Counted from the first letter of the stretch, positions 16,846-25,845 are shown. The stretch: 48,122 bases of DNA from Promethearchaeia archaeon (GCA_029856105.1 JAHQWH010000045.1:1-48122); one strand, 5' to 3'. A program made the numbers and translations. The notes: a model not told the origin generated them from the sequence alone.

Positions 16846-17664
16846 ATGATCGAATCGAAGAAAAAAGAATCAGAATCGTTTGAACATATAAAAATAAAGG
16901 ATTTTTTTTACGATAACCTCCCACTTAATAACAATGTAAAAAAGATTAAACTAGAATATCCGATTGGCAATCGAATAGCCGATGTATATTGCAAGCTAGA
17001 GAATGGAAAAGATGTGGTAGTTGAAATTCAGCATTCAATGATTCTTTCCAAAGATTTACTCCAACGCACTAGAGAGTATAACGATCATAATTGCTATGTT
17101 TTATGGGTTTTTAACGGGAGTTCTTTTGAGAGATTACCTGAGATCGAAGATAAAATACGGATTTTAGGTTTTGAAAGAAGTTCTCATTTATTGTATCGCG
17201 GGCGCGTGTATTATATCAACATGACAAAAACAGGAGTCCATAGCTCCGTGTATCCTCTACATTTTGCTAATTATTATGAAGGTAAAATTTCTGATTACGG
17301 ATTTCGCTATTATAAAAAGTCCAAAACCAAAAAAAGCGTGGTTCCAAGCGATATTCCGTCTCTTAAGCTAAAATTATTTAAAAACAAGGGATATAAATTA
17401 GCAGGATTTCACGACGATAATGTTCGAAAGACTTGTACCGAGATTCTAAGCCAATTCTTAATAGATTACGAGAATGTTGAAGATAAAGTTAAAAAAGTTA
17501 AAAAAATGAAGTCTCATCAAAAAAAATTATTCATAATCATCGCTATGTTCGGGCGACAATTTGGATTATATTTGCTCTTTGACGCGTTAAGACGCCTTAA
17601 AGTGGTCGGCAAAGAAGACTTTCATTACATGAAAGTAAGCTATATTTATTTGATGAAATCATAA
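16846..17664 (+). CDS. CoiA-like PD-(D/E)xK nuclease-family protein
   Basis: 272 residues from ATG 16846 (TTG 16822 would add eight). The N-terminal part matches the competence-protein CoiA-like domain: FEHIKIKDFFYDNL, then IGNRIADVYCKLENGKDVVVEIQHSMI with the Asp and the E-x-Q of the PD-(D/E)xK core, then LLQRTREYNDHNCYVLWVF. The C-terminal half is basic and unrecognised. CoiA in bacteria acts on DNA taken up during transformation; stand-alone archaeal members are uncharacterised, so 'DNA processing' is only a family inference. Divergent from the Roadblock operon. Confidence 0.72.
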   Translation: MIESKKKESESFEHIKIKDFFYDNLPLNNNVKKIKLEYPIGNRIADVYCKLENGKDVVVEIQHSMILSKDLLQRTREYNDHNCYVLWVFNGSSFERLPEIEDKIRILGFERSSHLLYRGRVYYINMTKTGVHSSVYPLHFANYYEGKISDYGFRYYKKSKTKKSVVPSDIPSLKLKLFKNKGYKLAGFHDDNVRKTCTEILSQFLIDYENVEDKVKKVKKMKSHQKKLFIIIAMFGRQFGLYLLFDALRRLKVVGKEDFHYMKVSYIYLMKS

Positions 17665-17983
17665 AATTGAAATAAAGGCTAATTGCCAAATATAATACTA
17701 TTTATATTAAAAAATCTTTTCCCTCAATTCATAGGACAAAAAGGAAAAGAAATTAACTTTATTTCTGAATTTGCCTTTTCCATTAACTAACATGGAAAAA
17801 ATATAAAACGGGTTAAATGTTTAGAAAAGATTTAAATATAAAAATTATTATATCTAGATTTGTATTATTTTTTTACAAAAAAGGCGTATTTAAGAAAAAC
17901 ATTACGGCAGTGAAAGATTAATAAGAATAATACAAATTTAACAAAATTGGTTAAAAATATTAAAGAGTTTTAATTAGGATAAC
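17665..17983. other. 319-bp gene-free region with competing hairpins upstream of the Ras-like GTPase gene
   Basis: Two inverted repeats share the same central strand. GGAAAAG (17743-17749) can pair with CTTTTCC (17775-17781), and TTTTCCAT (17776-17783) can pair perfectly with ATGGAAAA (17792-17799). The two pairings exclude each other, as in an attenuator or riboswitch-like leader. An AT-rich promoter-like stretch (GATTTAAATATAAAAATT) follows at about 17829-17846. No ORF is supported. Confidence 0.4.
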
Positions 17984-18496
17984 ATGCTTGACGCAATTTT
18001 TAAGATCGTTATTTTCGGTGATGCAGGTTGTGGAAAAACAACATTAACAAAAAGATTTAAGACAGATTTATTCATATCAGATTCTCAGATGACTATCGGA
18101 GTTGATTTTGAAACTAAAATCTTTGATGTTGATGGAAAAAAGGTAAAGTTAATGATCTGGGATTTCGGTGGCGAGGAGAGATTTCGATTCATCTTACCTA
18201 AATATATAATTGGTGCTATGGGAGGGATATTAATGTATGATGTTACAAATTATCCCTCTCTTGCTCACATTGACAATTGGTTATCCATTATAAATGGTAG
18301 AAAGGAACAAATTCCACTTCTTTTACTTGGCGGTAAAGCGGATTTAGATAAAATTAGAGAAATTTCTTTTAAAGACGGAAAAAAAATTGCTAAAGTAAAG
18401 GGATTTAGCGGTTTTACGGAATGCTCTAGCAAGACGGGTGAAAACGTAGAAAAATCGTTTGAAAATTTAACAAGAATAATGTTAAGTAGATTTTAA
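17984..18496 (+). CDS. Ras-superfamily small GTPase (Rab/Arf-like) with altered G3 and G4 motifs
   Basis: 170 residues, the G domain only. G1 GDAGCGKTT (12-20); switch I Thr37 in MTIGVDFETK; G3 WDFGGEERF (59-67); G4 LLGGKADLD (115-122); G5 CSSKTG (147-152). Two positions depart from the consensus: the catalytic Gln of DxxGQ is Glu64, and the Asn of NKxD is Gly117. There is no C-terminal cysteine for prenylation. Asgard genomes carry many such genes. Hydrolysis may be slow and nucleotide specificity relaxed, which is an inference. Stand-alone gene with a long leader. Confidence 0.9.
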   Translation: MLDAIFKIVIFGDAGCGKTTLTKRFKTDLFISDSQMTIGVDFETKIFDVDGKKVKLMIWDFGGEERFRFILPKYIIGAMGGILMYDVTNYPSLAHIDNWLSIINGRKEQIPLLLLGGKADLDKIREISFKDGKKIAKVKGFSGFTECSSKTGENVEKSFENLTRIMLSRF

Positions 18497-18596
18497 CTTA
18501 AATCTGCTTTTATTAATATAATAAGCTATTTTATTTGTAGATGTAAATAAATTTTAAAATTGATATAAAATTTCATTTTTGTTTTAATAAAATTTT

Positions 18597-19277
18597 TCAA
18601 TGCTTGTTTTTAAACACGTAACAATCCAGAACTAATAGAAAAGCTATAATTGAGTAGTACAAAATCCATTCGATTATAGGGATTGCAATGGCGCAATTTA
18701 AGACGAATAAAGCGAGTGGAACTATCAACCCGAATGCGCCCAACTTTTTCAAAGCGCACTTATGAGATAAAACTATGTTTAGCGAGAAAAAGAAGATAGA
18801 AACGACTATACCGCTAAAAGCGAAAAAAGCAGAAATTCCGTGGTATATTTGTCTAGGACCGGCTCGATCCAAGCTAAAAAATCCTACGAAAACTAGCCCA
18901 AGGTTGCCAACAACGCCTGAAACTAACCCAATTTTCGCAAATAACAGCGAATGCTTCGAGTTTTTGTACCGAACTTTTAGTTTTATGCTAAAACTAACGG
19001 TGACCGGCACACTGATTAAACCTGCGAACACGCAAAAAGTGTCGTGCAACCACGAAAAAGGAAATACGGCTTCGCGCCCGAGGTCGCTGATGTAGTGGGT
19101 GAAAACGCTGTAACCGAAAAAATAAGCTGTTATTATGCTAGTAAAAAGGCAAAACGCGTAAAAAAAGCTTCCGTACAACAAAATCTTGTTTAGACGCTCG
19201 ATTATTCTCTCTTTTGAACGCTTTTTTGTTCCTAACTCGAAATTTATGTCAGATTTTAATCTTTGCTCGGTTATCAC
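18597..19277 (-). CDS. DUF998-family membrane protein, second copy
   Basis: 226 residues with six hydrophobic helices. FTHYISDLGREAVFPFSWLHD (about 54-74), FVGFFSL and YHGISAFFAF, and the C-terminal IIEWILYYS correspond to the HYLSDLG, FVGIFP/LHNFSA and EWILFL words of the protein at 3378-3947. Unlike that copy it has a complete N-terminus with a cytoplasmic charged lead (KKRSKERIIERLNK) before helix 1. Function unknown for the family. Confidence 0.8.
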   Translation of the reverse strand: MITEQRLKSDINFELGTKKRSKERIIERLNKILLYGSFFYAFCLFTSIITAYFFGYSVFTHYISDLGREAVFPFSWLHDTFCVFAGLISVPVTVSFSIKLKVRYKNSKHSLLFAKIGLVSGVVGNLGLVFVGFFSLDRAGPRQIYHGISAFFAFSGIVVSIFFFSLNIVLSHKCALKKLGAFGLIVPLALFVLNCAIAIPIIEWILYYSIIAFLLVLDCYVFKNKH

Positions 19278-19379
19278 GCTATCTAACCCATTAATTTGAA
19301 AAAAAATATCTATTCGATAAAACTAATCTCGATTATATAAATAAAAAAATTAAAGCGAACCTTTTGATAGGATATTTAC

Positions 19380-20309
19380 CTATAAAATTTTTAAGGTAGA
19401 ATTTTTAGTAAAGACCAACTCTTTTTCAGAAGTATAGGAGTTTTCCTTGACGGTCAAATTGGTTATGGAAACGCAATCACCTTCGCTTACCAACTTCAAG
19501 CACTCGATCGCTTCCATACCCCAGATTTTCACGCGTATCACGAAAGACTCGATGTCTAAAAGTAAAGCAAGTAAAAATGATTTATCGCCCGATTTTAACT
19601 CTAACTCTTTAAAATATTCTATTTTAACCTGCCCTTTTACCGAACTGACAAACTTGTTTTGAAGGATAAATTCTTTTAAGCTTTCTCTTGGAACCGTTTT
19701 GTAACTTTTCTCATGGGTTTGGTCGATATTTACTGACTCGAGCTTGTCTTTCGCTCTTTGGCTAAGGTCTTTAGGGGAAAGAACTAACTTTCCTTTCCTT
19801 CCGAGGTGAACTTCGAGGTTCTCGCTTTTCCCAGCTTTCGAATAACCCCCTATTAGGCGAATGAGCTCGTTTACCCGAAAGAATTCGGTTTTCGCCGCCT
19901 TCGCGTGGTCGTCCCATAAGACGATTTTAACCGTTTTGGTTGAGTCGGCCAACAAGAAGGAAAAAACTGCGCCCGTAGAACCGTCTTTTCTCGCAAAGTC
20001 TCGGGTCCGGAAAACCTTAATTATTTTACCTAACAACACTATGTTGGTCATACCCTCTTTAACTTCCGATATATCGATTGTGAAATCGTCGTAATCAATC
20101 TCTTCTTCAATCTCTTTATACGATTGCTCATTATTATCGGACGATTGAAGATAGATACCGTTTTCTTTAGCGATTATAAATAAAATACCTTGTTTTGACA
20201 TAAATCCGCCAAATTCTTTCGCTTTACTTTGAACCTGTCTCTCTAATTCTTCTTCTGAGAACCCAGATTCTAATAATTTTTGATACAAATCGTCTATAGA
20301 AGCGCTCAT
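19380..20309 (-). CDS. archaeal replication protein A-like ssDNA-binding protein (OB folds)
   Basis: 309 residues. The N-terminal helical segment MSASIDDLYQKLLESGFSEEELERQVQSKAKEFGGFMSKQGILFIIAKENGI is typical of archaeal RPA large subunits. The first OB fold is at about 80-180 (TNIVLLGKIIKVFRTRDFARKDGSTGAVFSFLLADSTKTVKIVLWDD) and a second, weaker OB fold at about 215-309. No zinc finger is present, unlike full-length RPA70 homologues, so this is a shorter form. It protects single-stranded DNA in replication and repair. Codon use is less AT-biased than in neighbouring genes. Confidence 0.85.
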   Translation of the reverse strand: MSASIDDLYQKLLESGFSEEELERQVQSKAKEFGGFMSKQGILFIIAKENGIYLQSSDNNEQSYKEIEEEIDYDDFTIDISEVKEGMTNIVLLGKIIKVFRTRDFARKDGSTGAVFSFLLADSTKTVKIVLWDDHAKAAKTEFFRVNELIRLIGGYSKAGKSENLEVHLGRKGKLVLSPKDLSQRAKDKLESVNIDQTHEKSYKTVPRESLKEFILQNKFVSSVKGQVKIEYFKELELKSGDKSFLLALLLDIESFVIRVKIWGMEAIECLKLVSEGDCVSITNLTVKENSYTSEKELVFTKNSTLKIL

Positions 20310-20445
20310 TTTCCTACTTATTCCTACTTTAACTAATTATACAATTTAGTATAAATTCAAATTAGAGTTTTAATTATTTAAACAAAAAAATTAAAATCAA
20401 GTTGTAAATGAATTTCTTAAAAGAAAAGAATAATTTGATAATTAT

Positions 20446-20925
20446 ATGCCCATAATAGATTCTTCATCCGAAAAAAGTGAAATTATTGAAGCGCTAAACG
20501 ATTTACTCTTAAAATATAGAGAGCTAACCGAAAATGGCGTTGTTTTCAAACTTAAAAAGGAAAAAAGCCCTTTAGAACTTCTTGGCGTATTAGATTTTTT
20601 AAAAGACAAAATTCAGAGATGGGGAAACGATAGTATATTTACCTATTGTGCTAATTTATTTGAAGACTTTAACGTCATAACTATTGGAACAGAAAACATT
20701 GAAAAAGCAAAAGAACTAATAATTTCTGTTTTTCTTTCCGACCTTATTAAGAATGAAGATGAGGGCGGATTTGAGGTCATTTTTAAAAACGTAAACACGT
20801 TTAACGAGTTTGAAGAATGGCTGAAAAATGAAATCTCAAAAGGCATATCAAATGGATACCCTCCAGATCCAGAAGCAACAAAAGAATTAAAAAAACACTT
20901 AGAGAATATCTTAAAGGAAATTTAA
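20446..20925 (+). CDS. helical protein of unknown function
   Basis: 159 residues, soluble and charged. Visible elements are an N-terminal helix (KSEIIEALNDLLLKYRELTENG), a middle region with LGVLDFLKDKIQRWGN and a C-terminal acidic helix. I do not recognise a family. ATG start at 20446. Divergent from the RPA-like gene. Confidence 0.55.
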   Translation: MPIIDSSSEKSEIIEALNDLLLKYRELTENGVVFKLKKEKSPLELLGVLDFLKDKIQRWGNDSIFTYCANLFEDFNVITIGTENIEKAKELIISVFLSDLIKNEDEGGFEVIFKNVNTFNEFEEWLKNEISKGISNGYPPDPEATKELKKHLENILKEI

Positions 20926-21049
20926 AAACAAAATTGAATAAAAATTTAATGCAAATTAACTCGACATAATTCACATCTCAACAACCAAAATCGCAATATA
21001 AAAATTACTAATTGTAGATAGTCTTTACAATTAATATGTTGAGGGCAAT

Positions 21050-21259
21050 ATGATCGATATGGAAAAACCGGCATCTTATTACGATTGGGAAAACAATTTT
21101 AAGAAGTCTTCCAATAAACGCAAAAACGAGCCAAAAGAAGCGAGGGTCGTTAATTCAATCGGGCTTCCAGATGATTTTTTTAAAAATTATCTAAAAATGT
21201 GGAAGTATAATTATCTTTTTAAAGACAAATTCGATCCCCATAGTCATCGCATCCTCTAA
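21050..21259 (+). CDS. small basic protein, unknown
   Basis: 69 residues, lysine- and asparagine-rich (YYDWENNFKKSSNKRKNEPKEAR, then VNSIGLPDDFFKNYLKMWKYNYLFKDKF). A GAGGG ribosome-binding site lies just upstream of the ATG, which supports translation. No family recognised. Confidence 0.5.
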   Translation: MIDMEKPASYYDWENNFKKSSNKRKNEPKEARVVNSIGLPDDFFKNYLKMWKYNYLFKDKFDPHSHRIL

Positions 21260-21355
21260 CCAATTTTTTTGTCTCTAAAAGTAGTATGAGTATAACAGTT
21301 TTTTAATTCGTTATGATGAAGTAAAAGCGTAAAGATTCGTTATTAAATTTAATAA

Positions 21356-21625
21356 TCAATCTTCATCCTCTACGATAACCGCAGTTCCATTGTAATTCAG
21401 ATTTTCATCTCTAATTTCAAATCGAACGCCGTTAATTGCATTAGCTCCTAGCTTATGAGTAATTTTTTTCAATTTATCTGGAGCCTTAACTCTAAATTGT
21501 GCATTTTTTAGGAGGCTCTTAGAATTACATTTGGTTTTCACTTTGCCTAATGTTTTAGTAATCTTTTTTCCTGGAACATCATTAGTATCACTAATTAATA
21601 CATCTTCCCAGGCTTTTTTTCCCAT
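21356..21625 (-). CDS. YbjQ/UPF0145-like small protein
   Basis: 89 residues. The C-terminal LGANAINGVRFEIRDENLNYNGTAVIVEDED matches the heart of the YbjQ/UPF0145 family (GANAIxGVRF ... GTAV). The N-terminal half is shorter and more divergent than in standard YbjQ (about 105 residues) and lacks the usual D-x-x-x-x-I-x-x-x-x-G-G-R region. Family function unresolved; a metal-binding role has been proposed from structure. Confidence 0.6.
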   Translation of the reverse strand: MGKKAWEDVLISDTNDVPGKKITKTLGKVKTKCNSKSLLKNAQFRVKAPDKLKKITHKLGANAINGVRFEIRDENLNYNGTAVIVEDED

Positions 21626-21843
21626 ATTAATAACCCTTCTACTGTAATTATTGCTAAATTAAGATTTAATATTATTTAAACATTTTTGTCAAAAAGAGCA
21701 GTTCAAATAAAAAAAATAATAAAAAATCATATGATACTACGCAGAAGTCATTTTGATATTATACTAATTTTAATTTAAATTATCGTTTCATTCGCTATAG
21801 CTTATAGTTATTAATAATTTAAGATTGAAGAGATCTCAAACTT

Positions 21844-22242
21844 ATGTCAGAATTTTTACTCGATTTTTTTGTTCTCGCGGAAGGAGGAAAAGTGATCTTT
21901 AGCCATTACTCTCTGTTAAAATGCGATGAACAACTGCTAGGTGCGTATTTTCACGCGATAAATGCGATTTATAAGATTTGTTTTCAGAGAGACTTACAGA
22001 AAGTATCAATGAATCAATATCGTTTGCATTTTAAGAAGATAGAACCATTTTTCTTTATTGGCATGTCATCAATTGACATTAAACATAAATTAGCTAACAA
22101 TAATTTTGAACATTTAGCCCACCTATTTTACGATAAGTTCCAGCACAATTTACCGCAATATTGGCAAAGCGACGTAAAACTATTCCATAGCTTTAGTTCT
22201 GAAGTGGATAAAAAGTTAAAAGAAATATACATAGAAGGATAA
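21844..22242 (+). CDS. longin-domain-like protein
   Basis: 132 residues with the strand-helix order of a longin/profilin-like fold. LDFFVLAEGGKVIFSHYSL (strands 1-2) is followed by DEQLLGAYFHAINAIYKICF (helix 1), NQYRLHFKKIEPFFFIGMSS (strands 3-5) and two C-terminal helices (FEHLAHLFYDKFQHNLPQYW). Longin and Roadblock proteins act with small GTPases at membranes in eukaryotes, and free-standing copies are frequent in Asgard archaea. No membrane anchor is present. The assignment rests on pattern, not on invariant residues. Confidence 0.6.
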   Translation: MSEFLLDFFVLAEGGKVIFSHYSLLKCDEQLLGAYFHAINAIYKICFQRDLQKVSMNQYRLHFKKIEPFFFIGMSSIDIKHKLANNNFEHLAHLFYDKFQHNLPQYWQSDVKLFHSFSSEVDKKLKEIYIEG

Positions 22243-22275
22243 AATAGGCTGCAATTGGATTTATCGATTTTTTAA

Positions 22276-22881
22276 TTACAAGTTTCCGGATTTATTTATC
22301 TTTAATTTATTCCGAGCCATGTGAAAGGCGTAGGCGGAGCAAGAGCACATGGCTCTTAAATTTTTTTGGAGTATATAATTATTGTTGGCTAAATTTGGAT
22401 CGTTACGATCGGTTACAAAGATAATCAAGGCAAGCTGAGTTGGAACGTGAGGCCAAAAAAATCTGCGACCTAATAAGACATGTAGAAGCTCTAAATTCTT
22501 TTTTGCTCTCTGATAATCGAATACGGGGGCAATTTTATAAGCCTTGTGAAGGTATACTCTTACTTTTCGATAAAGACGCTTTCTTTCGGGAGTCCACGCG
22601 ATGTAACCAGAACGTAACATTTCGTTAAAAGCTTTAGCTTCTTTTAAAAATCTGCTCATAACATCTAAAACGAGAATCTCAGGCACATGCGTCTGTTTCG
22701 CAATATTTTTAACGAGGAAGTGACTCAGCTCTATAACGCTTTTATCGCCGTTAGTTAAGCTCTCGCACCTAAAAAAGTGATCTAATACTCTTTTTTTAAT
22801 TAAAAAACGCTTAGATAATTCGCTTAGCACATCTAAATTTTTCACCAAAAATACCGATTCACTCGTATTTCCAGCCATCAT
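22276..22881 (-). CDS. basic helical protein, possibly cyclin-like
   Basis: 201 residues, all-helical by inspection, basic and Cys-poor. The C-terminal half (LELLHVLLGRRFFWPHVPTQLALIIFVTDRNDPNLANNNYILQKNLRAMCSCSAYAFHMARNKL, about 126-192) loosely follows a TFB/cyclin repeat layout: a helix ending in P-x-x-L-A-L-I, a loop, then a helix-turn-helix. I would not rely on this. Codon use resembles that of the nearby RPA-like and FEN1-like genes. Confidence 0.5.
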   Translation of the reverse strand: MMAGNTSESVFLVKNLDVLSELSKRFLIKKRVLDHFFRCESLTNGDKSVIELSHFLVKNIAKQTHVPEILVLDVMSRFLKEAKAFNEMLRSGYIAWTPERKRLYRKVRVYLHKAYKIAPVFDYQRAKKNLELLHVLLGRRFFWPHVPTQLALIIFVTDRNDPNLANNNYILQKNLRAMCSCSAYAFHMARNKLKINKSGNL

Positions 22882-23008
22882 TTATTCCATTATTTATTCA
22901 ATGTCGTAGACTTTAAAATCGTTAAAAAAAATTAAATGTTTAAACCGTTGCTTGTTTATAAAGAAAAAGAAAAAATAAGAAAAATTAGGGCTTAAAAATT
23001 AGTAATAT

Positions 23009-23515
23009 TTATTTATACTTTTTAGACGCTTTATTTTTTTGTTCTAGTAAGTACTCGCGCTGAGCGTCCTTTACATAAGCCTTCCAATCTTTTTCCTTCA
23101 TGCGAATAAGGCCTATTAACTCGTCTAAGTCTTGGTCGCTCTCGTTTAGCCCTTTATCAGAAATAGAATAACTCTTTTTGCCACGCTCATCGAAATCCAC
23201 GAGTACATTTTCTTTTAAGATTAATTCATCGAGATCTTCGTATAATTTCTGATGATCTATACCTTCTTTTAACTTGTTTGGATGTAATAGAGACACTTTA
23301 GCTCGCCCGTTGGTCCGTATGTAATTAACGAGATCTATAGTGTAAGTAAAGCCTTTCTCTAGAGCCGCTCCCATGAGGTTAAAATACTTCAGTTCGCAAA
23401 ACAGACACAAAAAAAGATTGTTGTTCTTTTTGAGCTTCTCGTACCTTTCCTTCTCTAGCGGAAAATTGCTTTTACACTCGTCGCAAGTACCCATGACATA
23501 CGGCAATTTAGACAC
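23009..23515 (-). CDS. zinc-finger plus winged-helix protein, possible transcription regulator
   Basis: 168 residues. An N-terminal zinc knuckle (CDECK at 11-15 and CLFCE at 37-41) is followed by a winged-helix-like region (about 45-128; TYTIDLVNYIRTNGRAKVSLL, KLYEDLDELILKENVLVDFDERGKKSYSISDKG) and a basic coiled C-terminus. It begins 76 bp after the FEN1-like gene stops, on the same strand, so the two may share a transcript. Confidence 0.65.
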   Translation of the reverse strand: MSKLPYVMGTCDECKSNFPLEKERYEKLKKNNNLFLCLFCELKYFNLMGAALEKGFTYTIDLVNYIRTNGRAKVSLLHPNKLKEGIDHQKLYEDLDELILKENVLVDFDERGKKSYSISDKGLNESDQDLDELIGLIRMKEKDWKAYVKDAQREYLLEQKNKASKKYK

Positions 23516-23591
23516 TTATTTTTATTGTTATTTTTATCCTTATACTTAAATTTTCCTAAGAATTAATCGCATATAAAAATTTTCTAAACGA

Positions 23592-24686
23592 CTAAGATAG
23601 TTGGTCTAAAGTTTTTTGTACGGTTTGTGGGCTTATTTTCTGCTTTTCGAAATAGTCTCGGCACTTGTCGAAATTCGCAAATAGCTTGGCTAAATTTTTT
23701 TGTACCCTCTCCCTATTTAAATAGTGTTCTTCACACAATAAAGAAAGAGTTCGTTGCTCGTTGGGAAAATTCCAATTTAAACTAGGGTACTGAATAATAA
23801 CTTCGGGTAGCAAAAATATTTTTCTAACTTTCGCAATCAGTTCTTGAGTAAGGGAAGAAAAATCGTAGTTTTTTTTCTCCTTTAAAATTACATTTTCCAA
23901 ATTTTTGTGGTTTTTAACGAACTTATAGGCGTGATTCGGTCCAATTTTTCTAATCCCCGGAAAATAATCGTTTCCAATAAGGATTCCTATGTCGACGAGT
24001 TGGAACTGGTCGATTCCTAATCGCTTTAAATTATCTTTCAGATCGATTACCACAGGCACGACCTTTTGGTACTTCCACCTTCCTTGCACTTTCCGTCTCA
24101 GCGATTTCGAAAAGTTTTGTATCTGGTGCGGGCATCCGAAGAGAAGTGAATCGAAATCTTGGGAGTTGGAATAATGGGCGAGCCTATCTTTGACCAATTG
24201 AGCGCATTGAGATTCTGCCGAAGCGGGAGAACTTATGCAAGGTATTCCTAAAGCACCTAAGAGCTGTTTCGATTCTTTGATGATATTAGGCCATAGATAT
24301 TCTCTGGACATCGCGATTTTTTTTGCGCTTTCCCTGTTTCCAGAACGAATCATCGATCGATACCAATTTTGCGTGAAAATGAAGTCGTTAAGTCGGTCTT
24401 TCGTTTTTAACTTCTTGAGCTCTGAGTCGAGTCCGTCGAAGCAAAAAATCGGGAAAATTTTCTTGGAAAAGTAAAAGTTAATCCTGTACAACAAACCATA
24501 GAGGTGAGATATCGGTCTTTGAGTTCGATCTAAGATTAGTCCCGCGCGAGAACCGTCTGGGTTTTTTCGGGCGAAGTTAAATAGGCTCATAATCACATTC
24601 GGGGCGTCTATTGCCATAATTTTACCCGCTAACTCGGAAAATTCGATTTTATTTCGGGCAATGAGCTCTTGTAGTTTAACTCCCAT
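23592..24686 (-). CDS. fen: FEN1/XPG-family 5' nuclease, divergent
   Basis: 364 residues. Starts MGVKLQELIA as FEN1 does. Metal ligands by alignment to human FEN1: D27 (AIDAPN), D84 (FCFDG), E158 (in SPASAESQ), D177 and D179 (SQDFDSLLFG), D240 (IGNDYFPGIRKIGP, with the helix-hairpin-helix). The first Glu of the usual PSEGEAQ motif is replaced by Ser156. The C-terminus lacks an obvious PCNA-binding QxxLxxFF box. FEN1 removes 5' flaps in Okazaki-fragment maturation; this copy may be a specialised paralogue or less active. It could also be the sole FEN1 of the genome; a complete genome would decide. Confidence 0.85.
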   Translation of the reverse strand: MGVKLQELIARNKIEFSELAGKIMAIDAPNVIMSLFNFARKNPDGSRAGLILDRTQRPISHLYGLLYRINFYFSKKIFPIFCFDGLDSELKKLKTKDRLNDFIFTQNWYRSMIRSGNRESAKKIAMSREYLWPNIIKESKQLLGALGIPCISSPASAESQCAQLVKDRLAHYSNSQDFDSLLFGCPHQIQNFSKSLRRKVQGRWKYQKVVPVVIDLKDNLKRLGIDQFQLVDIGILIGNDYFPGIRKIGPNHAYKFVKNHKNLENVILKEKKNYDFSSLTQELIAKVRKIFLLPEVIIQYPSLNWNFPNEQRTLSLLCEEHYLNRERVQKNLAKLFANFDKCRDYFEKQKISPQTVQKTLDQLS

Positions 24687-24729
24687 GAAATCTGAAAATC
24701 TTTTAGATTAATAAAGAAAAAAAAATTAA

Positions 24730-25845
24730 TTATTGTTTTCTCGTCTTTTTGCGTCTAAGTATCAGTAAAGTTGCTACACCTATCACTACCCCTCCACTAA
24801 TAACCGAAATTAAAATAATCAGCTCGATTGGAATTCCTCCACCATCTTGAGCTAAAATTGGACATGTCATTAATGGAAAGTTATCCATACTTCCAGCAGT
24901 ACCCGTTATGTTGTAAGGAATATCTCCTATACCATCATTATTAGCGTCTTTACCCGTAAAATCATCCCAGTAATTCCCTTTACCATCAAAATCCCACGCA
25001 TTATTAATACCATCATCTGTTGCTTGATTAACATTATCTATAAAACAATTGGCGTATACAGTATTATTAGTTGGATCTCCTCCAAAAATAGCCAAACCAT
25101 AAGTATTATTTGAGATATAATTTCCTTTTATAGTATTATTATCAGCTGTAAATTGTATTGCAATACCATAAGAATTTAGATGCTCAATATTATCTTCTAT
25201 TTTATTAAAAGTAGTAGACTTAGATCCTCCTCTTATGTATATACCAGCCACCATATTGTTAGATGCGAAATTATCTGAGATGGTGTTATAATTAGAATCC
25301 TCATCAAGATATATACCGTAAGCGCAATAAGACGCGGTATTGTTCATAATACTGTTGTAACTACTATTAAATAACCTAATCTGAGATCCAGATACCCATT
25401 CTTGTTGTGGAAGATTCATATTCTCAGTAATATAGCCCTTTGTCGTATTATATAACCCAATACCAGCATTAGAATAACTGAAGTTAAAAAGACAATTCTC
25501 AATTCGGAAGTGTTTTCTAGAATTTAAAATTGATAAGCCATTTGATAAATTATTGTTAAAGAAATGATCCTTAATTATATATGGGTCATTGTTAGTACCA
25601 GAACCGGTACAAATGCCTTGATCCTTAGCCCATGTCCAATTATGAGGACTTCCGGGCAAATCATTGATTTCGATAGGACTTGTATAGGTAGTTGATGAGC
25701 GTAAAAAGATAGAGTCTACTTTTTGCATTTCAGAAATCTCAGTGATTTTAAGATTAGCGGTAATTATTGGCAATAAAGAGAAAAGGATTCCTAAAGAGAT
25801 TAAAACTATTAATATTGATGCCTTTTTTTTTAGTTTTGATTTCAT
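24730..25845 (-). CDS. secreted beta-helix surface protein (NosD-like), membrane-anchored
   Basis: 371 residues. Signal helix at about 9-30 (SILIVLISLGILFSLLPI), then an ectodomain built of about 22-residue beta-helix rungs (GIGLYNTTKGYIT, YGIYLDEDSNYNTISDN, AGIYIRGGSKSTTFNKI, YGIAIQFTADNNTIKGN, YGLAIFGGDPTNNTVYAN) and a YWDDF/DGIGDIPY segment. A C-terminal helix (LIILISVISGGVVIGVATLLIL) with an RRKKTRK tail anchors it. This layout matches the NosD/periplasmic copper-binding beta-helix superfamily, common on archaeal surfaces. A paralogue is at 38227-39315. The ligand is unknown. Confidence 0.85.
   Translation of the reverse strand: MKSKLKKKASILIVLISLGILFSLLPIITANLKITEISEMQKVDSIFLRSSTTYTSPIEINDLPGSPHNWTWAKDQGICTGSGTNNDPYIIKDHFFNNNLSNGLSILNSRKHFRIENCLFNFSYSNAGIGLYNTTKGYITENMNLPQQEWVSGSQIRLFNSSYNSIMNNTASYCAYGIYLDEDSNYNTISDNFASNNMVAGIYIRGGSKSTTFNKIEDNIEHLNSYGIAIQFTADNNTIKGNYISNNTYGLAIFGGDPTNNTVYANCFIDNVNQATDDGINNAWDFDGKGNYWDDFTGKDANNDGIGDIPYNITGTAGSMDNFPLMTCPILAQDGGGIPIELIILISVISGGVVIGVATLLILRRKKTRKQ

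Noticed and set aside
24730..25845. Copper-maturation NosD function for the beta-helix proteins
   Set aside because: Only the beta-helix fold is shared; no nos genes or copper-binding motifs are in the window.
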